DNA of 64,000 nt from Phorcus lineatus (GCA_921293015.1 OV121090.1:19668304-19732303); one strand, 5' to 3'. Counted from the first letter of the stretch, positions 51,201 through 55,121 are shown. Program-made: numbers and translations. Notes: generated by a model not told the origin, from the sequence alone.

Positions 51201-53213
51201 AATATGACTTCATGTAAAGAAGGAGATAAAAAGGTTATCTCACCTGGCCTTGGGTCCTTTAGAGGTCTGGTGGACGCTAACCACTCGGACACGGTACCAC
51301 TGTCGATCTGAGTTCCTTTTTCCAGCCAGGACGTCTCCCTAAAGAAAATTTGGTTTAAAATAACAAGATTTTCACTGAAAATAAGAAGATTTTCACTGAA
51401 AATAACAACCTATTAATGAAATAATGGGTATGTGATCTTCACTCTAATTCCCTATTCTGTAAATTCTGTAATTTCTTGTTGTGCAAAAAGGCACTACTGA
51501 GGCAGGGGTTAAAAATCATAACCATTTTAAAAGATCTCTGGGGTCAGTAACCTCTGGTTTATTGATTTTTGAAGACGTTTTACATAAAGCTACTGCCAAA
51601 ATTAGCATATATCTTCCAAAACTGTGAACAAGAGGAGATTTTGCTTACTCAGTAGTTCTCTTTCTGTAGGGTTTGGATGACTGTTCCATGCCAGAATGAC
51701 ATGTCATTGTAATTGTTTGAAAAAGTTATGAAAATATATAAAAGCAAACCCGCTCCGGATGAGGTGGGTAGGTGGAAAAGTTCTGTTCATTGTTGAAGTA
51801 AGCGTTCATCTGGTCCTGCATCTTGTTGAACACTTTGCACTCCCGGGACATGTTCAACCCCGGGCACTCCTTTGCCAGGAAGTTCCCAGGGTCCTTAATC
51901 TGTTCAAACAAAATGATAGAGATGGGTAACACAGACAATTCATTATATTTATCATGATATCTCATTTCCATACGATTTGGAACAATACACTATTTTCTGA
52001 GATTTTGTATGAATAGAAAAATACCCTTTTGTGAAGCAACTTGATTGGTTTTTAGACAAAATAAACAATTATAAAAATCAATGATATGTATCATAATACA
52101 GAGTCCGTATTTCTACAAATATTGTTAGATTAAGTATCATATTTCTATATGCTCTCATATATATTGTAACAGCTCTATGAAATAATATTTTATACATATT
52201 TTTGGATAAACAAACTTTGGCAATGTTTGTGTTCCTTTGATTTTATGATGATGTTACAAATTGTGCCTGAAATCAAATTGAAAGCCTCAAAAAATAAAAC
52301 CCACTGTCTGACTGGGTCTCTGTCTTGTGATACATATCGATGACTTAAAATTGATCATTTTGAATAAGACTGTTTGACAAAAGTAATTCATCATTTTCAT
52401 AAAAATCTCCGAAAAAATTAATAGCATCTTATTGTATCATATTGTCATGAGATATCTTGATATTTATCGTAGGATGAAATTCTGTAATGTCACATCTCGA
52501 AGAGTTTAATCTCATGCCAAGGCTTTTCATTGTTTGTTTCATTAACAACAAGATTCAAAGGCGATTAAGTTTAGTTCAAATTTTCCTGATAAAAGGTCCC
52601 ATGGCTGACATGTTGAAAATGAGCAGTTCTCAAACAAATGTTACATGTTCGGTGACGCTACAAAATTCCATTTCCCAACCATATATGATTAAAGGATGTT
52701 CAAACTAAAATGGCCATACACAGTTTTTGCTTGATATTAGATACTTTCTTTGATGACCACAGATAATCGGTTAAGTAATGAGAAGTGTGACCCACACATA
52801 TGCATTAAATATATTCACTGAGGAAAATTTTAAGAATTAAATTTTAATGATAAAAAGTGCAACTGACCCTTTCAGACATCACGACAAACAATTATTGCAC
52901 TTTCTCTTTCAGTTAAGGAGGAAAGTCTTTATACTGTACAGAGTTTGGGACAGACACATTTTTGGGGCTTTTGGTCATTTTCAGAATTTGGACTGGGCCA
53001 TTCCCCTTAGTATCAATGGTAAAATTTCTAATTTGAATGGGCCATTTGTTCATTTGTTGGCCCCTGGCCCCTGCCTTTCCCAAACCCTGACTGTATTTAT
53101 ATAGCAATTTTGAGAACAATCTTATCCTCGCAAACATACATTTGAAATACAAATAAAAATTTGGAAAGGCCTTATGCACTAACCTCAGTGATTGTGATGT
53201 CGTGACGTGGCAT
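1..53213 (-). CDS. TDRD12: TDRD12-like Tudor-domain DExD RNA helicase (whole gene, 3' end outside window)
   Basis: Putative ATP-dependent RNA helicase of the piRNA pathway; the family works in germline granules with PIWI proteins. CDS exons (minus strand, high to low): 53213-53184, 51899-51750, 51338-51244, 50119-50072, 48948-48826, 48122-48067, 47071-46907, 46458-45699, 44205-44143, 42405-42322, 41630-41573, 40574-40455, 39961-39773, 39337-39203, 38105-38004, 37727-37683, 36855-36661, 35821-35693, 34643-34523, 32521-32376, 31519-31382, 27055-26994, 26660-26561, 25973-25820, 16831-16727, 8524-8435, 7690-7628, 7426-7365, 6187-6058, 5309-5224, 4628-4506, 4062-3943, 3097-2836, 2523-2386, 1883-1788, 450-380, 221-93, 61-1. 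Phases agree at every junction except 24/25. Exons 1-24 give 1089 codons: Tudor 1 (about 60-130), Ser-rich linker (224-545), helicase core (about 570-985), CCCH finger (995-1014). Exons 25-38 add Tudor 2, an extended Tudor 3 and ARM-like helices. Family identity is secure; orthology to vertebrate TDRD12 rests on remembered colinear similarity. Confidence 0.92.
93..221 (-). CDS. TDRD12: TDRD12 exon 37, armadillo-like repeat
   Basis: 129 nt, phase 2 to 2, donor gtgagt. NTEAMISCGGAAAVCRLVNY then LSCLEAHQHLLEAL fits the armadillo repeat signature (N-x-x-x-I-x-x-x-G-G-x-x-x-L-V-x-L-L ... x-A-L). An ARM assignment from a single repeat is an inference from pattern. Confidence 0.85.
380..450 (-). CDS. 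TDRD12: TDRD12 exon 36, ARM-like
   Basis: 71 nt, phase 0 to 2; acceptor attgcag, donor gtcaga. NDEQVVQQSKEVSALVTSQS, amphipathic and helix-like, phase-matched to both neighbours. Confidence 0.82.
728..844. mobile_element. 117-bp palindromic element
   Basis: Two arms of about 47 bp: left with GAGGGCCTTAAAATGTTAGA then TAATGCCC, right with GGGCATTATCTAACCTTGTA then AGGCCCTC, closing on GCGAGGGC / GCCCTCGC. TDRD12 intron between exons 35 and 36. Confidence 0.75.
1012..1152 (-). pseudogene. Possible Crypton/KIAA1958-type recombinase N-terminal fragment
   Basis: 46 codons starting MSDGEDLFLTQSTF and containing SFRFGEPMSEESMDF, ending TKDN-stop. The acidic start and RFGEPxSEE block resemble the first exon of tyrosine-recombinase (Crypton-like) genes found in many marine invertebrates. 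It sits between two inverted repeats (728-844 and 1363-1503). Nothing of the catalytic part is present; recognition is by impression only. Confidence 0.3.
1363..1503. repeat. GC-rich inverted repeat
   Basis: Arms AAAGACC...CACGGGATTTCCGTGGAAAG and CTTTCCACGGAAATCCCTGG...GGTCTTT around a GC-rich centre with CCCTAGG sites. Much richer in G+C than its surroundings; probably a foldback element end or a hairpin promoter of the neighbouring element. Confidence 0.7.
1788..1883 (-). CDS. TDRD12: TDRD12 exon 35
   Basis: 32 codons, phase 0 to 0; acceptor ttcaag, donor gttggt. PLMPKPASPLRKLYSSPVHK then LEDLCAAIYWGE: a proline-rich linker into the ARM-like part. Confidence 0.82.
2386..2523 (-). CDS. TDRD12: TDRD12 exon 34, eTud closing strands
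   Basis: 46 codons, phase 0 to 0, donor gtgggt. YNYTVDLYDTNSITDIHLAQ then ELVWRRLA is the V-x-L-x-D xxx I-x-x-x-L ending of an extended Tudor unit. Confidence 0.93.
2836..3097 (-). CDS. TDRD12: TDRD12 exon 33, Tudor 3 core
   Basis: 262 nt, phase 2 to 0, donor gtaaca. WYRAQIVEKLPGGKYEIFFC, DFGDSDALDASMLRPLPDRY and GLPCQAIECRL form a complete canonical Tudor barrel with its aromatic cage (W/Y, F, F, D-F-G-D). This is the best-preserved Tudor in the protein. Confidence 0.96.
3943..4062 (-). CDS. TDRD12: TDRD12 exon 32, eTud linker helix and strand 1
   Basis: 120 nt, phase 2 to 2, donor gtcagt. FEEMIDEINEKMEKQEMEF is the linker helix; LTLSPNTCCLALFSQDDR is the first Tudor strand (xxGxxCxAxFxxDxxWYRA pattern). 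Confidence 0.93.
4506..4628 (-). CDS. TDRD12: TDRD12 exon 31, start of extended Tudor 3
   Basis: 123 nt, phase 2 to 2, donor gtatgt. EWHEVYVSAITTPELMHIQR is the VYVSxIxxPxxFxxQ opening of an extended Tudor (eTud) unit. Confidence 0.92.
4991..5179. mobile_element. TTAA-flanked MITE, copy 3 (shortened)
   Basis: Starts TTAAAGGTGTTCATGCA, ends TGCCCATGCCCCTCTTAA, and carries GAGTAATGAGATGTTTTGAC in common with copy 2. 189 bp, with an internal deletion. It ends 45 bp from TDRD12 exon 30. Confidence 0.68.
5224..5309 (-). CDS. TDRD12: TDRD12 exon 30
   Basis: 86 nt, phase 0 to 2, donor gtcagt. HLENLYELCKECGVEVPQHL looks like a helical linker with two cysteines; no named domain recognised. Confidence 0.88.
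6058..6187 (-). CDS. TDRD12: TDRD12 exon 29
   Basis: 130 nt, phase 2 to 0, donor gttagt. MGNTLWLDPLVQRKR and LLKHGLGTNNPQ align with the LGNTVWIDPxV and LxxGxGxxNPEH blocks close to the end of vertebrate TDRD12. From here on the gene continues past the vertebrate endpoint. Confidence 0.93.
6188..7364. other. TDRD12 intron 28
   Basis: 1.2 kb. AAAGGACAGCCCTATCGGGG at 6756-6775 and the following TTTTTTGTGG recur at about 24296-24325, so a dispersed element fragment is present. No coding signal. Confidence 0.5.
7365..7426 (-). CDS. TDRD12: TDRD12 exon 28
   Basis: 62 nt, phase 0 to 2, donor gtttgt. Reads ANSFIYEQLNDLTLDGYIVL, the SN-like helix and strand after Tudor 2. Confidence 0.9.
7628..7690 (-). 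CDS. TDRD12: TDRD12 exon 27
   Basis: 21 codons, phase 0 to 0. AVEVFLARVKPMDRDYEWTP matches the AVEFxxCRVKPxDxxxEW segment that follows Tudor 2 in vertebrate TDRD12. Donor gttggt. Confidence 0.92.
7880..8430. repeat. Minisatellite in TDRD12 intron 26
   Basis: Degenerate units built from TCTGTCACCTGAACCCATTC and TCTAATAAACATTTTATTTC (about 15-55 bp in varying order). It ends directly at the donor site of exon 26. Confidence 0.9.
8435..8524 (-). CDS. TDRD12: TDRD12 exon 26, Tudor 2 core
   Basis: 30 codons, phase 0 to 0. VWYVDDGKTAEVYHSDLISL then PAYLQQVPYQ: the aromatic strand, D-D-G turn and the LxxLPxxLxxxP exit of a Tudor barrel. Its donor gtgagg abuts the minisatellite at 7880-8430. Confidence 0.92.
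9109..9150 (-). ncRNA. Hammerhead ribozyme motif, minimal type I
   Basis: Read on the minus strand: stem I arm ATGGC (9148-9144), core CTGAAGA (9143-9137), stem II GGCTC-GTT-GAGCT (9136-9124, one G-U pair), core GAAA (9123-9120), a minimal helix III with self-complementary GCGC (9119-9116), then U-A (9115-9114) and predicted cleavage before stem I arm GCCAT (9113-9109). All core positions are present. Penelope-like elements are known to carry such minimal hammerheads in their terminal repeats. Confidence 0.7.
9259..9555 (-). pseudogene. Penelope-like GIY-YIG endonuclease, C-terminal fragment
   Basis: About 100 codons of an endonuclease fragment ending in a stop at 9259. It has a Cys pair and then CSGCNEKYIGKTEMKLKLRM with a following NLHRSQ, the second half of a GIY-YIG nuclease core (Y-x-G-x-T ... 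R-x-x-x-H). Then come LSKHLAECG and LLETKESRFIKMFSPRLNSR, typical of the end of Penelope-type proteins. The N-terminal side runs into (TA)n, translated as Tyr-Ile repeats, so the upstream reverse transcriptase is lost. Confidence 0.7.
9575..9965. repeat. Region rich in TTACCTTTTTGGCTCA motifs
   Basis: Starts after (TA)n with ACAATTATTACCTTTTTG, then GTTACCTTTTTGGCTCA, GTGAGCCAAAAAGGTGG, TTGCCTTTTTGGCACAC and more. It lies between the Penelope-like remnant and the satellite and is probably part of the same repeat system as 23975-24270. Confidence 0.5.
10820..16400. repeat. Satellite array, ~172-bp monomer, about 32 copies
   Basis: Tandem copies of about 168-176 bp, each with the landmarks TTACCATTTTGGCTCACAAG, a near-perfect inverted repeat ATCTCAGATGAGATCT, CTTTTGACACTCTCTCC and TTCTACAGATTAGTATCAC. 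Early copies read gattacatctcag, later ones ggagtatagctcag, so the array has subfamilies. A three-monomer higher-order block occupies about 11.5-13.8 kb. The array lies in the TDRD12 intron between exons 25 and 26. The last copy, near 16.2-16.4 kb, is degraded. Confidence 0.95.
11520..13800. repeat. Higher-order repeat block (3 monomers, ~515 bp)
   Basis: The variant ATAAGACCTG recurs at 11921, 12438, 12953 and 13467 (spacing 517, 515, 514). The variants with CTTTCTCCGAGTCC and with ACACCTTAGATGAG alternate with it in a fixed order, so trimers were amplified as units. Confidence 0.85.
16727..16831 (-). CDS. TDRD12: TDRD12 exon 25 (provisional), Tudor 2 strands 1-2
   Basis: 35 codons ending phase 0 at CAG|gtttgg. 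In this frame it reads ILSWTRCRTQPPVTACRPGL and ends SRNKVTLQ. Joined to exon 26 this gives KVTLQVWYVDDG, a good Tudor strand, with W-T-R-C-R in the WYRAxV position. A second frame (DFVMDKMQDSTSSD...) is also open, so the frame is a choice. The 5' end does not join in phase to exon 24: a small exon is missing between them or this acceptor is wrong. Confidence 0.5.
17440..17720. repeat. Dispersed repeat, two tandem copies
   Basis: Two units of about 150 bp share GGAGTCTGTACACAA/GGAGTCTGCAGCC, GGGTCACAGGGTCACCAAAT and GAAGATGAAAATAGG. The same family occurs at about 16440-16560, 56545-56705, 56805-56945 and 61050-61190 (there as ACAGACTCCTTAGCTG and variants). Confidence 0.65.
17963..23610 (-). 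ncRNA. Putative nested spliced transcript in TDRD12 intron 24
   Basis: Four possible exons on the TDRD12 strand: about 23610-23519 (donor gtgagt), 20848-20794 (tttacag / gtaagt), 20203-20107 (attgcag / gtaagt) and 18135-17963 (ttttttag / gtaagt). None can be TDRD12 exons, because each gives an immediate or early stop in the phase left by exon 24. Spliced together they hold a 49-codon frame, MVKQRNGINWPLTCIDLGQR ... SMVDSELKIL, running through three exons in phase. A 15-codon upstream frame starting at 23529 ends in TGA overlapping its ATG (TGATG). It could be a micropeptide mRNA, a lncRNA or chance splice sites. Confidence 0.3.
19370..19790. repeat. Palindromic dispersed repeat
   Basis: Contains CACTCGTGGCTAAGCCACTCGTG and paired TTCACTGAGTGAA / CACTCGATGAA-type words with TGACATTTCTCGTCGAAAAC and GTATTCGACGATAAATGTCA facing each other. 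It looks like a foldback transposon; ends not defined. Confidence 0.5.
23975..24270. repeat. GAGCCAAAAAGGT-motif repeat with (TA)n end
   Basis: Holds GTGCCAAAAAGGTAA, two GAGCCAAAAAGGT copies and CCCAAAATGGTAATG, ending in (TA)n at 24240-24266. It is the inverted counterpart of 9580-9960 and shares the TTACC[A/T]TTTTGGCTCA word of the satellite. Confidence 0.55.
25820..25973 (-). CDS. TDRD12: TDRD12 exon 24, lead-in to Tudor 2
   Basis: 154 nt, phase 0 to 1, donor gtgaga. VRISHIMDATHYYVHLLEHR is the SN-like strand that opens an extended Tudor module (xILNATNYFGRIV in vertebrates), followed by a helix with MAYYFSDESKRKSG. Confidence 0.92.
26561..26660 (-). CDS. TDRD12: TDRD12 exon 23, second half of CCCH zinc finger
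   Basis: 100 nt, phase 2 to 0. After the split codon it reads EVSMCPCRHRIIPDFDCPRG, giving C-x5-C-x3-H and completing C-x8-C-x5-C-x3-H (Cys995, Cys1004, Cys1010, His1014). Donor taken as AAG|gtattg, since it alone gives the VKVRISHIMDAT continuation. Confidence 0.9.
26994..27055 (-). CDS. TDRD12: TDRD12 exon 22, first half of CCCH zinc finger
   Basis: 62 nt, phase 0 to 2, donor gtgagt. An acidic run, then FCRHTKAFGFC, which supplies the first two cysteines (C-x8-C, residues 995 and 1004). The AFGFC block is characteristic of TDRD12. Confidence 0.9.
27095..27445. repeat. Degenerate tandem repeat, ~45-bp unit
   Basis: Repeated GCTGTTAACATGGACAT, TTCTAGCTGTTGCTTGC and TTGCTTGCTTGCTG blocks with drift. 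Lies just upstream of TDRD12 exon 22. Confidence 0.75.
27774..27936. mobile_element. 163-bp hairpin MITE
   Basis: Ends GGAGATAAATCCCTTCTGTT / AACAGAAGGGATTTATCTCC; the arms pair for about 60 bp through GGGGTTGTATGTCGTGCATT and the centre AAACCGAGC..GCGAGGTTT also folds. TDRD12 intron 21. Confidence 0.82.
29014..29619. mobile_element. 606-bp element with terminal inverted repeats
   Basis: Left end TTACAGTCGTGTCGGGTAAA, right end (reverse strand) TTACAGTGCTGTCAGGTAAA, matching over about 28 bp with few mismatches. An internal GCGTATCTTTAGCGTAC is related to the ends. No transposase or clear target duplication seen. TDRD12 intron 21. Confidence 0.6.
29949..29981. repeat. Poly-G tract
   Basis: 26 G, one A, then 6 G. 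Potential G-quadruplex on the plus strand; length may be affected by sequencing. Confidence 0.9.
31382..31519 (-). CDS. TDRD12: TDRD12 exon 21, end of helicase core
   Basis: 46 codons, phase 0 to 0, donor gtaaga. EMRSLVNFLKRSEATIPSAM aligns with the LxxYLERAxAxVPxxL helix that ends the family's helicase core. Confidence 0.92.
32376..32521 (-). CDS. TDRD12: TDRD12 exon 20, helicase motifs V-VI region
   Basis: 146 nt, phase 1 to 0. IDDATAVIHYNLPKSKTRFG matches the RG.D......VI..D.P block of DEAD-box C lobes. The motif VI arginine finger HRxGRxGR is reduced to RFGNRIALMF, so two of the usual arginines are lost. Confidence 0.92.
32522..34522. other. TDRD12 intron 19
   Basis: 2 kb, AT-rich; apart from the minisatellite at its upstream end I see nothing with structure. 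The CACAT..TTTGGTAACGATTGGTCATA block near 33150-33200 looks like a repeat fragment. Confidence 0.5.
34090..34495. repeat. Minisatellite, ~45-bp unit, about 9 copies
   Basis: Units read AACTTGTTAACAAGTT (a perfect palindrome in the best copies) + TGACATCACTCTATTGATAA + agaaagatt. Ends close to the donor of TDRD12 exon 19. Confidence 0.9.
34523..34643 (-). CDS. TDRD12: TDRD12 exon 19, helicase C lobe
   Basis: 121 nt, phase 0 to 1, donor gtaagc. LELWNTLDSKRDFVIM corresponds to the stretch leading to motif V, where canonical helicases read FR.G...VLVAT. The minisatellite at 34090-34495 ends about 28 bp from its donor. Confidence 0.9.
35693..35821 (-). CDS. TDRD12: TDRD12 exon 18, start of helicase C lobe
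   Basis: 43 codons, phase 0 to 0, donor gtgagc. ILVPGNKIAICSSARDEVET is the motif IV segment (normally IIFxxT) of the C-terminal RecA-like lobe. Confidence 0.92.
36176..36575 (-). repeat. Two decayed duplications of TDRD12 exon 17 3' end
   Basis: 36524-36575 copies the exon's KMESAVYGKVKQ end almost exactly, but its donor is GC-ATTG instead of GT-AGTG. 36176-36260 is a more decayed copy including the flanking CACTACCT intron bases and the ATCCATGAAA region. Neither can be spliced as a full exon. Confidence 0.75.
36661..36855 (-). CDS. TDRD12: TDRD12 exon 17, helicase motif III region
   Basis: 65 codons, phase 0 to 0, donor gtagtg. RQRIVMGSQWTKGIESFM takes the place of motif III (SAT), followed by the AITSKMESAVYGKVKQ linker between the two RecA-like lobes. 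Degraded copies of its 3' end lie in the next intron. Confidence 0.93.
36945..37440. repeat. Minisatellite, ~85-bp unit with G-runs, 5-6 copies
   Basis: Each unit has TAATGTCATATGACATTA (an 18-bp perfect palindrome) and ends in CTTAGTCTA plus a G-run of 7-20. The palindromes lie near 36985, 37073, 37171, 37256 and 37341. TDRD12 intron 16. Confidence 0.92.
37683..37727 (-). CDS. TDRD12: TDRD12 exon 16, helicase motif II (DEAD position)
   Basis: 15 codons, phase 0 to 0. VLDDGEILTEVF occupies the DEAD position with DDGE (about residues 729-732) instead of DEAD. The first acidic residue is kept, but the box is not canonical. Confidence 0.88.
38004..38105 (-). CDS. TDRD12: TDRD12 exon 15, helicase motif Ib
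   Basis: 34 codons, phase 0 to 0, donor gtgagt. CEILVATPACLQRMI corresponds to the V-x-T-P-x-R/x-L motif Ib of DEAD-box helicases; NLNRLCHL leads into motif II. Confidence 0.92.
39203..39337 (-). CDS. TDRD12: TDRD12 exon 14, helicase motif Ia
   Basis: 45 codons, phase 0 to 0, donor gtacgc. PLALILVPSWKKAQTVYDMC matches the family's motif Ia variant, in which the usual PTREL is replaced by PxWKKA. Confidence 0.93.
39773..39961 (-). CDS. TDRD12: TDRD12 exon 13, helicase motif I (Walker A)
   Basis: 63 codons, phase 0 to 0, donor gtgagt. GPQLIQVYGWPVVRRGRHFV is the DEAD-box P-x-x-x-Q-x-x-x-W/P block, followed by APPKTGKT (about residues 617-624) and LAYLLPLLTQL. Motif I keeps the G-K-T nucleotide-binding end though the middle is altered from the usual APTGSGKT. 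Confidence 0.93.
40455..40574 (-). CDS. TDRD12: TDRD12 exon 12, pre-helicase (Q-motif region)
   Basis: 40 codons, phase 0 to 0. VYHGLAKPSLITDFENLPFA sits where DEAD-box proteins carry the upstream aromatic and Q motif; the Q motif itself is not clearly conserved. Confidence 0.88.
41573..41630 (-). CDS. TDRD12: TDRD12 exon 11
   Basis: 58 nt, phase 2 to 0, donor gtaaga. Reads LLESLSANAGQHEAPILPR. Supported mainly by phase agreement with both neighbours. Confidence 0.72.
42322..42405 (-). CDS. TDRD12: TDRD12 exon 10
   Basis: 84 nt, phase 2 to 2, donor gtaagt. Reads FSEAPDMCAAPSGTEEWVAR, linker sequence ahead of the helicase core. Confidence 0.78.
42406..44142. other. TDRD12 intron 9
   Basis: 1.7 kb AT-rich intron. 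No coding exon, RNA or clear repeat recognised. Confidence 0.5.
44143..44205 (-). CDS. TDRD12: TDRD12 exon 9
   Basis: 63 nt, phase 2 to 2; acceptor tgtag, donor gtaatt. Reads SILKKSGSTCSMNSQDSNYV, still linker. No recognisable motif; supported by phase and splice sites. Confidence 0.75.
44254..44580. mobile_element. TTAA-flanked MITE, copy 1
   Basis: 327 bp counting both TTAA sites. Ends TTAAAGGGGCAGT / ACTGCCCCTTTAA, the layout of piggyBac/Kolobok-type non-autonomous elements inserting at TTAA. Reverse orientation relative to the copies at 4991 and 61961. Confidence 0.78.
44870..45080. mobile_element. Degraded internally deleted copy of the 57.5-kb foldback element
   Basis: Begins CAGGCCCCTCTAAG and follows the other copy through ATCAAATTTGAAGGAAAACA, the GAAACAAACTCGT block and GAAGGAACATCGGTAGA, then jumps to TTTCCTTCAATTACT at the far end. 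The centre and much of one arm are missing. It lies in the TDRD12 intron between exons 8 and 9. Confidence 0.8.
45180..45242. repeat. ATT/ATC-type trinucleotide microsatellite
   Basis: Imperfect run around TTATCATCATCATCATTATC. Simple repeat in TDRD12 intron 8. Confidence 0.85.
45699..46458 (-). CDS. TDRD12: TDRD12 exon 8, long disordered linker
   Basis: 760 nt, the largest exon; phase 1 to 2, donor gtaagt. It encodes a Ser/Thr-, Asp- and Lys-rich stretch of low complexity (about residues 224-476), presumably disordered. It holds one RG-rich patch, KKPFSRGRGRVLGWED, of the kind methylated on arginine and read by Tudor domains in piRNA proteins; that role is inference. Confidence 0.9.
46907..47071 (-). 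CDS. TDRD12: TDRD12 exon 7
   Basis: 165 nt, phase 1 to 1, donor gtttgt. Contains VYVKLFVSLSEGEVCVNDLL, the SN-like strand pair that closes the first Tudor module; the VCVND motif is shared with vertebrate TDRD12. Confidence 0.92.
48067..48122 (-). CDS. TDRD12: TDRD12 exon 6
   Basis: 56 nt, phase 2 to 1, donor gtatgt. Reads RSKKWDISAVSFMESLIN, matching the KKWDxxAxxxFxxLL segment after Tudor 1 in the family. Confidence 0.88.
48826..48948 (-). CDS. TDRD12: TDRD12 exon 5, end of Tudor 1
   Basis: 123 nt, phase 2 to 2, donor gtaagt. Begins LRQLPAYCQEVPEQLQTYSL, the usual LRxLPxxF..xP..A exit from a Tudor barrel. Confidence 0.9.
50072..50119 (-). CDS. TDRD12: TDRD12 exon 4, Tudor 1 strands 3-4
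   Basis: 48 nt, phase 2 to 2. Reads CFFIDHGQEELIPVSG, the F-x-D-x-G turn of a Tudor domain. Donor taken as GG|gtgggt because it alone gives the canonical VSGLRQLP continuation in exon 5. Confidence 0.85.
51244..51338 (-). CDS. TDRD12: TDRD12 exon 3, Tudor 1 strands 1-2
   Basis: 95 nt, phase 0 to 2, donor gtgag. Reads GDVLAGKRNSDRQWYRVRVV; the W-Y-R-x-R-V block is the typical second strand of a Tudor barrel. Confidence 0.9.
51750..51899 (-). CDS. TDRD12: TDRD12 exon 2
   Basis: Fifty codons from IKDPGNFLAKECPGL to HPER, phase 0 to 0. Acceptor tttgaacag, donor gtttgc. This is the region just before Tudor 1, with the family's IxDPGxF opening. Confidence 0.9.
51900..53183. other. TDRD12 intron 1
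   Basis: 1.3 kb, AT-rich, containing the CAGGG-type MITE copy B at 52939-53089; nothing else recognised. Confidence 0.55.
52939..53089. mobile_element. MITE, CAGGG ends, 6-bp TSD, copy B
   Basis: 151 bp, same family as 58430-58588: ends CAGAGTTTGGGACAG / CTTTCCCAAACCCTG, shared centre AATGGTAAAATTTCTAATTT, and ACTGTA flanking on both sides (52933-52938, 53090-53095). It lies in TDRD12 intron 1. Confidence 0.8.
53184..53213 (-). CDS. TDRD12: TDRD12 exon 1 (start codon)
   Basis: Ten codons, MPRHDITITE, then donor gttagt. Chosen as the start because it joins in phase to exon 2, giving ITITE-IKDPGNF, which aligns with the beginning of vertebrate TDRD12. Any 5' UTR exon further upstream cannot be told from the sequence. 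Confidence 0.75.
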
Positions 53214-55064
53214 GTTGTTAAAAGTGTTCCAAAATTATCTGAAATGTAAGCATATTGGGGGTGACTATTGACCTTATTTGACTATTACACAAGCTATATA
53301 CAGTGTGCTCAAACCTTCTTTTGTGATAGCGATAGACTATAATTGCAATGGTTTTTGATCATATCAGAAACATACATCAGCTGTGACTCCCAAAGATTTT
53401 ATAAAGAACATTTTAATGATGACATAGATTTCAGCTATTTTACACCGTTGCAACTGCACTCTTAAAGAATATTTCTCATCTTGAGACATTAAAAAGTGTA
53501 ATGAATTAAAAAAAACCTCACTTGAGGCCTTTATATAAATATATTTATAGATATAGATACCGTATTTCCTCGAATAGACGCCCCCGGTGTCTATTTTTTC
53601 AGACCCCCTTTACTCATGTATGTATTTGAGACCCGGCGTCTATTCGAGGCCGGCGTCTATTTGTTTTTTAGTAGGAAATTTCGTCCAGGTCACAACCTCA
53701 AACATTGCATTCAACTACGGGGGCATTAATTAATCAACTGATCACCCGGTGTGTATTCGAGACCCGGCGTGTATTCAAGGCCCGGCGTGTATTTACTAAA
53801 ACAGCCATACACCCGGCCTCTATTCGAGACCCGGCGTCTATTCGAGGCCCAGTGTCTATTCGAGGAAATACGGTAAGTAAAAAAACTTTGATTTGTAAGC
53901 ATAAATAAAAACCATTCATTCAGCATCTTTGAGAGATGGTATTTGGCATAGGAGCTACCTTGCCACTTGGGTTGCATTTAGTTAGCTCAGGGTTTCGTTG
54001 ATACCTATGTCACTGCATGGCTTACAGATTCTTAGAGTTTTGACTAAATGAGAGGCTAAAAAGGTTTAAAATATCAATAAGATGGCTCATTATTTTACTT
54101 TTCAGTTATTTTGTTCTTAGAAAATATTGATTGCAACCTTTTCTGCATTAAGTCATCTATAAATAGAGGTTAAATTTGCTGCTTGCATTAAAGTGTGGCT
54201 GTAAAATAATGATTACCATTTACACAGTTCACTCACAATCTCACTGCACTAAAAACAGCGAAGTGCCAAGATAGGCAGAAGTGCACAAACTTCATTCACC
54301 CTAAATTTTTGACCAACACCAATAAAAGTACGAATATTTGATAATATTTTTCTTCTGACCTTTTAACACATGTTTAACATGATATATGCAATTAGACAGA
54401 GCGAAAAACAATCATGTTGACGAACTTTCTCTTTTCGTGCATGGGGATTTCCCCGCTCATTCGCGAAGGCAGGCTATAAAAAAAAGTCAGCTACAGTACA
54501 AAATGGGTACGGGCGAAAACAGGACAGGCAAAGATAACTTCATCTATAATAAGACAACGTCATGTTTACAAGTGATAATTTACTTTAAACATGAATTTGG
54601 TATTTTGAAATACTTTTGAAACCATATATAATATATAGTATGCCATTCTATGTTTGTAGAATTCTTAATCAAAATGGACAATTTAACAGATATAAGCCAA
54701 GGCCTACCAGCTATATAGTTAGGCTAATTATCTTGTAGCATTTAGTAAAAATATTTTGTTCATTTTCTGTGTATAATTTTCTTTTTATACTTGTTTGGAT
54801 CTCAACTGAGTATCTTAAGTTAATCAATGTTTGTTTCAACAACAAAACGAAATCGTCGTTTTTGTCTTTATTAATGTGTAAGATTGGACATGCGATTATT
54901 CAGTTACGAGTGCAACCGGAAGCACGTGTTACTCGTCAAAACAATCCGGCGACTAATGCAAGAAGTATAACAGGCCGGGCAAATATCTCACAATAAATAC
55001 GTCGATGTTTCTTTTAAGCAGTCTGACAAGAAAATAAAACACAAAGGATATAACTTTCAGAATC
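53214..55064. promoter_or_regulatory. Head-to-head intergenic region TDRD12 / MPHOSPH6
   Basis: 1.85 kb between the two start codons must contain both promoters. Visible content: the MITE at 53558-53875, otherwise AT-rich sequence, with somewhat more GC and CpG between 54400-54560 and 54890-55090 just before MPHOSPH6. No TATA box can be assigned with confidence. Confidence 0.5.
53558..53875. mobile_element. MITE with TACCGTATTTCC terminal inverted repeats
   Basis: 318 bp with 20-bp perfect terminal repeats TACCGTATTTCCTCGAATAG / CTATTCGAGGAAATACGGTA. The interior is a cluster of related GACCCGGCGTCTATTCGAGG units in direct repeat. TA at each end may be the target duplication. It lies between the TDRD12 and MPHOSPH6 start codons. 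Confidence 0.85.
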
Positions 55065-55121
55065 ATGGCGGGTGGAGAAAATGATGCGGCGAAGTTATCG
55101 AAGAATGTTCTTCAAATGAAG
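55065..55121 (+). CDS. MPHOSPH6: MPHOSPH6 exon 1
   Basis: 19 codons, MAGGENDAAKLSKNVLQMK, donor gtaaaa. Start context aatcATGG; LSKNxLxMKFMQR is the conserved N-terminus. Confidence 0.93.

Noticed and set aside
53726..53977. Repetitive frames of 61-83 codons (TPGLEYTPG...)
   Set aside because: They translate the internal direct repeats of the MITE at 53558-53875.
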